Source: Flavobacteriaceae bacterium UBA7433 (GTDB taxonomy: Bacteria > Bacteroidota > Bacteroidia > Flavobacteriales > Flavobacteriaceae). Taken from it: a DNA stretch of 8,418 nucleotides. The translations under genes were made by a program, and so were the position numbers. The notes beneath the pieces are model-generated. The model did no database searches. It was given only the letters and a program-made list of their open reading frames with translations, and was not told the DNA's origin. Location of the stretch: contig DLQL01000107.1 of assembly GCA_002477565.1 (NCBI GenBank), positions 1-8,418 on the forward strand, in the 5' to 3' direction. How positions within the stretch are numbered: the first letter of the stretch is position 1; each line of letters begins with the position of its first letter. Shown piece after piece: positions 6,318 through 8,418 of the stretch.

Positions 6318-6968
6318 CTAATTCAGTTTGGGTTCTTTGACTGCAAATTTAGACTCGTAAAAGAGGACTTTCAAATCTTCGCGCAATTTATTTTTTAAAA
6401 CGGCCACCGAACCGGTATCGTAGCCAAACAGGATGCCCGACGCCACATCTTCATCATCTGTTCTTCCGCGGAGGTTTAGGTCCTCGTCTATGATATAAAC
6501 TTCGGATTGCCCTGTTGCGGGATCAAAAACAGCAGGGGTTTCAAAACTGTTGTATACCTGTTGGATTTCGGCTGTCGGAAGGCTGACAAACTGCCATTTT
6601 TCCAACGCCACTCCCCCAACTTTTTCCAATTCGGATTGCAGCAATGGAATCAACGCTGTGTTGGATTCCGGGACCAAGGTGACGACTTGAAATTTTCTGT
6701 ATTTGGAAGTGCTTTTATAGATGACCTGGTAGAGGTTTAGCATTTTTTGATAGGTCGCCAAGCTGGGTGTGGTTCCTACTATCGATACGACGGAGACTTT
6801 GTTTCTGAGCAAGTCTGTGGTGGTCATTCCTGTTATCTTTTCCGTAAGGATGGGTAATTTTTCAAAATTGACCTTTCCCGATGCCAAAAACAAAAAGAAC
6901 AAAAGAGGAACGATAAACGTGCAAAAAAGGATGGCAAATTTCTTTAGCTGGTTGGATTTTTTAGACAT
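6318..6968 (-). CDS. SCO-like membrane-anchored protein lacking the copper ligands
   Basis: A 216-residue protein with a basic N-terminus and one anchor helix (about 10-30), then a soluble domain probably in the periplasm. By eye the domain follows the order of its SCO neighbour. NKVSVVSIVGTTPSL (56-70) stands where SCO has its strand and CPTIC motif, WQFVSLP (125-131) resembles WHFLTGD, IQQVYNSF (135-142) resembles IYRFSNEGF, and YIIDEDLNLRGR (158-169) resembles VDKKGYIRSR. The protein has no histidine at all, and its only cysteine (C16) is in the anchor helix, so it cannot bind copper as SCO does. It is first in the assembly operon, follows its own candidate promoter, and its stop abuts the SCO start. 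A structural or regulatory partner of SCO is a reasonable guess. The similarity is weak and needs a profile search. Confidence 0.8.
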   Translation of the reverse strand: MSKKSNQLKKFAILFCTFIVPLLFFLFLASGKVNFEKLPILTEKITGMTTTDLLRNKVSVVSIVGTTPSLATYQKMLNLYQVIYKSTSKYRKFQVVTLVPESNTALIPLLQSELEKVGGVALEKWQFVSLPTAEIQQVYNSFETPAVFDPATGQSEVYIIDEDLNLRGRTDDEDVASGILFGYDTGSVAVLKNKLREDLKVLFYESKFAVKEPKLN

Positions 6969-6984
6969 CTCGTTGTATTAGTGG

Positions 6985-7005
6985 TCCAAAACAAAACGTT
7001 TTGGA
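6985..7005. repeat. Inverted repeat in the leader of the SCO-like operon
   Basis: TCCAAAAC (6985-6992) and GTTTTGGA (6998-7005) are perfectly complementary over 8 bp around the 5-base spacer AAAAC. Inside it lies a second palindrome, AAAACGTTTT (6993-7002). It sits between the candidate -7 element and the ATG at 6968, at or just after the expected transcription start. It could be an operator or a 5' leader hairpin. There is no T-tract, so it is not a terminator. Confidence 0.5.
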
Positions 7006-7009
7006 ATGG

Positions 7010-7040
7010 TAAAATTACAAAGCAAAAACCGAATCCCAAA
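7010..7040 (-). promoter_or_regulatory. Candidate Bacteroidota promoter of the SCO/DUF420 operon
   Basis: On the minus strand a TTTG (7040-7037) is followed after 19 bases by TAATTTTA (7017-7010), a one-mismatch version of TAnnTTTG. Both the elements and the spacing agree with the -33/-7 promoter of Bacteroidota. It lies between the terminator of the cox genes and the ATG at 6968, leaving a leader of roughly 35 nt. This supports an assembly operon transcribed separately from the subunit genes. Confidence 0.45.
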
Positions 7041-7052
7041 CATCTGTATGCG

Positions 7053-7082
7053 AAAAAAGGTGGAAATGTCCACCTTTTTTTT
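7053..7082 (-). terminator. Strong intrinsic terminator after the subunit IV gene (symmetrical)
   Basis: AAAAAAGGTGGA (7053-7064) and TCCACCTTTTTT (7069-7080) form a perfect 12-bp stem with the 4-base loop AATG. On the minus strand the stem ends in a T-run, 18 bases after the stop of the subunit IV gene at 7100. Because A and T tracts flank the GC core on both sides, it could act in either direction. It should end the oxidase subunit transcript before the SCO operon. Confidence 0.85.
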
Positions 7083-7099
7083 ATTCGTTTTTATCAATC

Positions 7100-7444
7100 T
7101 TAATACTTCCAGTTCGTATAGGCAGCTACTGCGTCAAATACATAGTCCCCTTCTATCATCAACAAGGTCGCCAAATAAGGAATCAAAATGACCAAAGGCA
7201 AAACGATGGAATATTTGAAACTTTTGTTTTCGTCTCCCAAGTGCATAAAATACCAAACAATATAATACGCTTTGACAAGGGTCAAAATCAAAAAGAGTTG
7301 GTTCAACAAAGAGGTTCCGAGAAATTGTGTTCGGAATAAAAAATCAGGTTTTACAATTCCCAGTACCACCTCTACAAGGGTGATGACGGAAAGGATTCCA
7401 AATACTTTCCAGATGATTGCTTTGTGTGCTGCTTCGTTTCCCAT
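7100..7444 (-). CDS. Cytochrome c oxidase subunit IV (bacterial COX4 type)
   Basis: A 114-residue inner-membrane protein with three helices (about 11-31, 47-67 and 79-97). The family signature is visible in helix 2 and after it: LVKAYYIVWYFMHLGDE (56-72), matching the A-x-x-V...FMHL pattern of bacterial subunit IV (COX4_pro/CtaF/CyoD-like). It is a small accessory subunit of the heme-copper terminal oxidase and has no catalytic residues. It follows subunit III on the same strand with an 85-nt gap that contains a GC-rich inverted repeat, and it is the last gene before a strong terminator. Length is normal. The start MGNEAAHKAIIWKVFG is preceded by the A-rich stretch CAATAAAACAAAGCAC and has no Shine-Dalgarno sequence. 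Confidence 0.9.
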   Translation of the reverse strand: MGNEAAHKAIIWKVFGILSVITLVEVVLGIVKPDFLFRTQFLGTSLLNQLFLILTLVKAYYIVWYFMHLGDENKSFKYSIVLPLVILIPYLATLLMIEGDYVFDAVAAYTNWKY

Positions 7445-7462
7445 GTGCTTTGTTTTATTGAG

Positions 7463-7496
7463 ACTGCTGTCGCGGGCGCTTGCGTCTGACAGGAGT
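7463..7496. repeat. GC-rich inverted repeat between oxidase subunit III and IV genes
   Basis: ACTGCTGTC (7463-7471) and GACAGGAGT (7488-7496) pair at 8 of 9 positions around a 16-base, very GC-rich centre containing GCGGGCGCTTGCG. The GC content stands out against the surrounding AT-rich spacer. On the minus strand it would form a stem-loop in the message between the two cistrons. It could stabilise or process the mRNA, or be a copy of a dispersed palindromic repeat. It lacks a T-tract and so does not look like a terminator. Confidence 0.55.
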
Positions 7497-7529
7497 TTTA
7501 GTTATTCGTATTGTATTGTAATAAATTTC

Positions 7530-8418
7530 TTAGATCAAATAGAAGAAGGTAAAGACAAATACCCACACCAAATCGACAAAGTGCCAGTACAGCCCTACTT
7601 TTTCTACCATTTCGTAGTGGCCTCTTTTCTCGTAGGTACCGATCAGGACGTTGAAAAAGACGATGACGTTTAAGACTATTCCCGAAAAAACGTGAAAGCC
7701 GTGGAAACCCGTGATAAAGAAAAAGAAATCTGCAAATTGGCTGGATCCGTATTCGTTGACTTCCAAGTTGGCTCCTTCAACCACTCGGGCAGCACGGGAT
7801 AAAAATTTCAATCCTTCTTCTCGTGAGACGACTATTTTTTGTTTGGTTTCTGGGTTTATTTTTTCAATTCTCAGTTGGATTGAAGGGTGTGCTTTGAAAC
7901 CTGTGAGTACTTCTTGAACGGTATAGGTCGGAATCGTTTCTCCTTTTTCAAACCAAAGTCCGTTGTTTCGCGTGTGTTGTTCTTCAATGTGATCGGCAAC
8001 CACAAAATCTGACAATGCGATTTGATGTCCGTCTTTGACAAACTGAACGATCTTACCGTCTTTCAACTGAACGGCTCCATAAGACCCTTGTATAAAGTTT
8101 TTCCACTCCCATGCTTGGGATCCCACGAAAATAATTCCCCCGATGATGGTCAAAAACATGTAAAATGTAACTTTCTTTTTGTTCATATGATGCCCTGCAT
8201 CTACTGCCAATACCATCGTAACTGAGGAAAAGATCAAGATAAAAGTCATCAAGGCAACGTAGTACATCGGAGCGTGTACGCCGTGTAAAAAAGGAAAGTG
8301 GGTAAACACCTCATCGGCAATAGGCCAAACGTCTATAAATTTGAAACGCGTCAAACCGTAGGCTGCCAAAAAACCGGAAAAGGTCAATGCATCTGAAACG
8401 ATAAAAAACCACATCATC
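7530..8418 (-). CDS. Cytochrome c oxidase subunit III, N-terminus cut by window edge
   Basis: The 295 visible residues run from MMWFFIVSDALTFSGFLAAYG to the stop; the frame stays open to the window end, and relatives have a further N-terminal segment, so the true start lies beyond 8418. Subunit III is an integral inner-membrane part of the heme-copper oxidase. Hydrophobic segments are at about 1-22, 49-73, 83-101, 229-260 and 272-295. Signature pieces are GSQAWEW (99-105), TGFHGFHVFSG (236-246) and GLYWHFVDLVWVFVF (275-289). Between the QAWEW helix and FADFFFFITGFHG lies a charged segment (about 110-226) that in canonical subunit III is only some 25 residues long, so roughly 90 residues are inserted. 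From memory this is shared by flavobacterial homologues. It heads the visible cox genes, followed by subunit IV; subunits I and II are not in the window. Confidence 0.95.
   Translation of the reverse strand, partial: MMWFFIVSDALTFSGFLAAYGLTRFKFIDVWPIADEVFTHFPFLHGVHAPMYYVALMTFILIFSSVTMVLAVDAGHHMNKKKVTFYMFLTIIGGIIFVGSQAWEWKNFIQGSYGAVQLKDGKIVQFVKDGHQIALSDFVVADHIEEQHTRNNGLWFEKGETIPTYTVQEVLTGFKAHPSIQLRIEKINPETKQKIVVSREEGLKFLSRAARVVEGANLEVNEYGSSQFADFFFFITGFHGFHVFSGIVLNVIVFFNVLIGTYEKRGHYEMVEKVGLYWHFVDLVWVFVFTFFYLI

Overview
The window looks like chromosomal DNA from a member of the Flavobacteriia (Bacteroidota). Three things point there: start codons have no Shine-Dalgarno sequence and are preceded by A-rich stretches; there are matches to the Bacteroidota -7 promoter element TAnnTTTG; and the gene set (aa3/cbb3-type oxidase subunits III and IV followed by SCO, DUF420 and a small CxxC membrane protein) matches, from memory, the layout common in marine flavobacteria. 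No mobile element, tRNA, rRNA or CRISPR array was seen.

Left part (1-747): a small one-TM protein of unknown function on the minus strand (21-224), then about 520 bases without a convincing gene. This stretch holds a 15-base G homopolymer, a strong hairpin that reads as a minus-strand terminator with no gene feeding it, and a perfect TAnnTTTG element upstream of the next gene.

Middle part (748-4817): a plus-strand pair, namely a MoeB/ThiF-type adenylyltransferase with a C-terminal rhodanese domain and, 11 nt later, an M3 zinc peptidase of the Dcp type. These converge on a minus-strand aldo/keto reductase, with only 3 nt between the two stop codons.

Right part (4869-8418, all minus strand, read right to left): cytochrome c oxidase subunit III (cut by the window edge) and subunit IV, closed by a near-ideal terminator. 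After it, from its own promoter, comes an assembly-type operon: an SCO-like protein with no copper ligands, a canonical SCO1/SenC copper chaperone starting directly after the previous stop, a five-helix DUF420 protein, and a 69-residue secreted or membrane-anchored CxxC protein. The likely joint role is building the CuA/heme-copper terminal oxidase whose subunits are encoded just upstream. The aldo/keto reductase may be the last gene of this run or may be separate.

The most interesting points are the ligand-free SCO paralogue beside a normal SCO, the tiny CxxC protein, the roughly 90-residue hydrophilic insertion in subunit III, and the non-coding region with poly-G and an orphan terminator. 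I do not see a wholly new system; the core is a respiratory-oxidase assembly locus with two uncharacterised parts.
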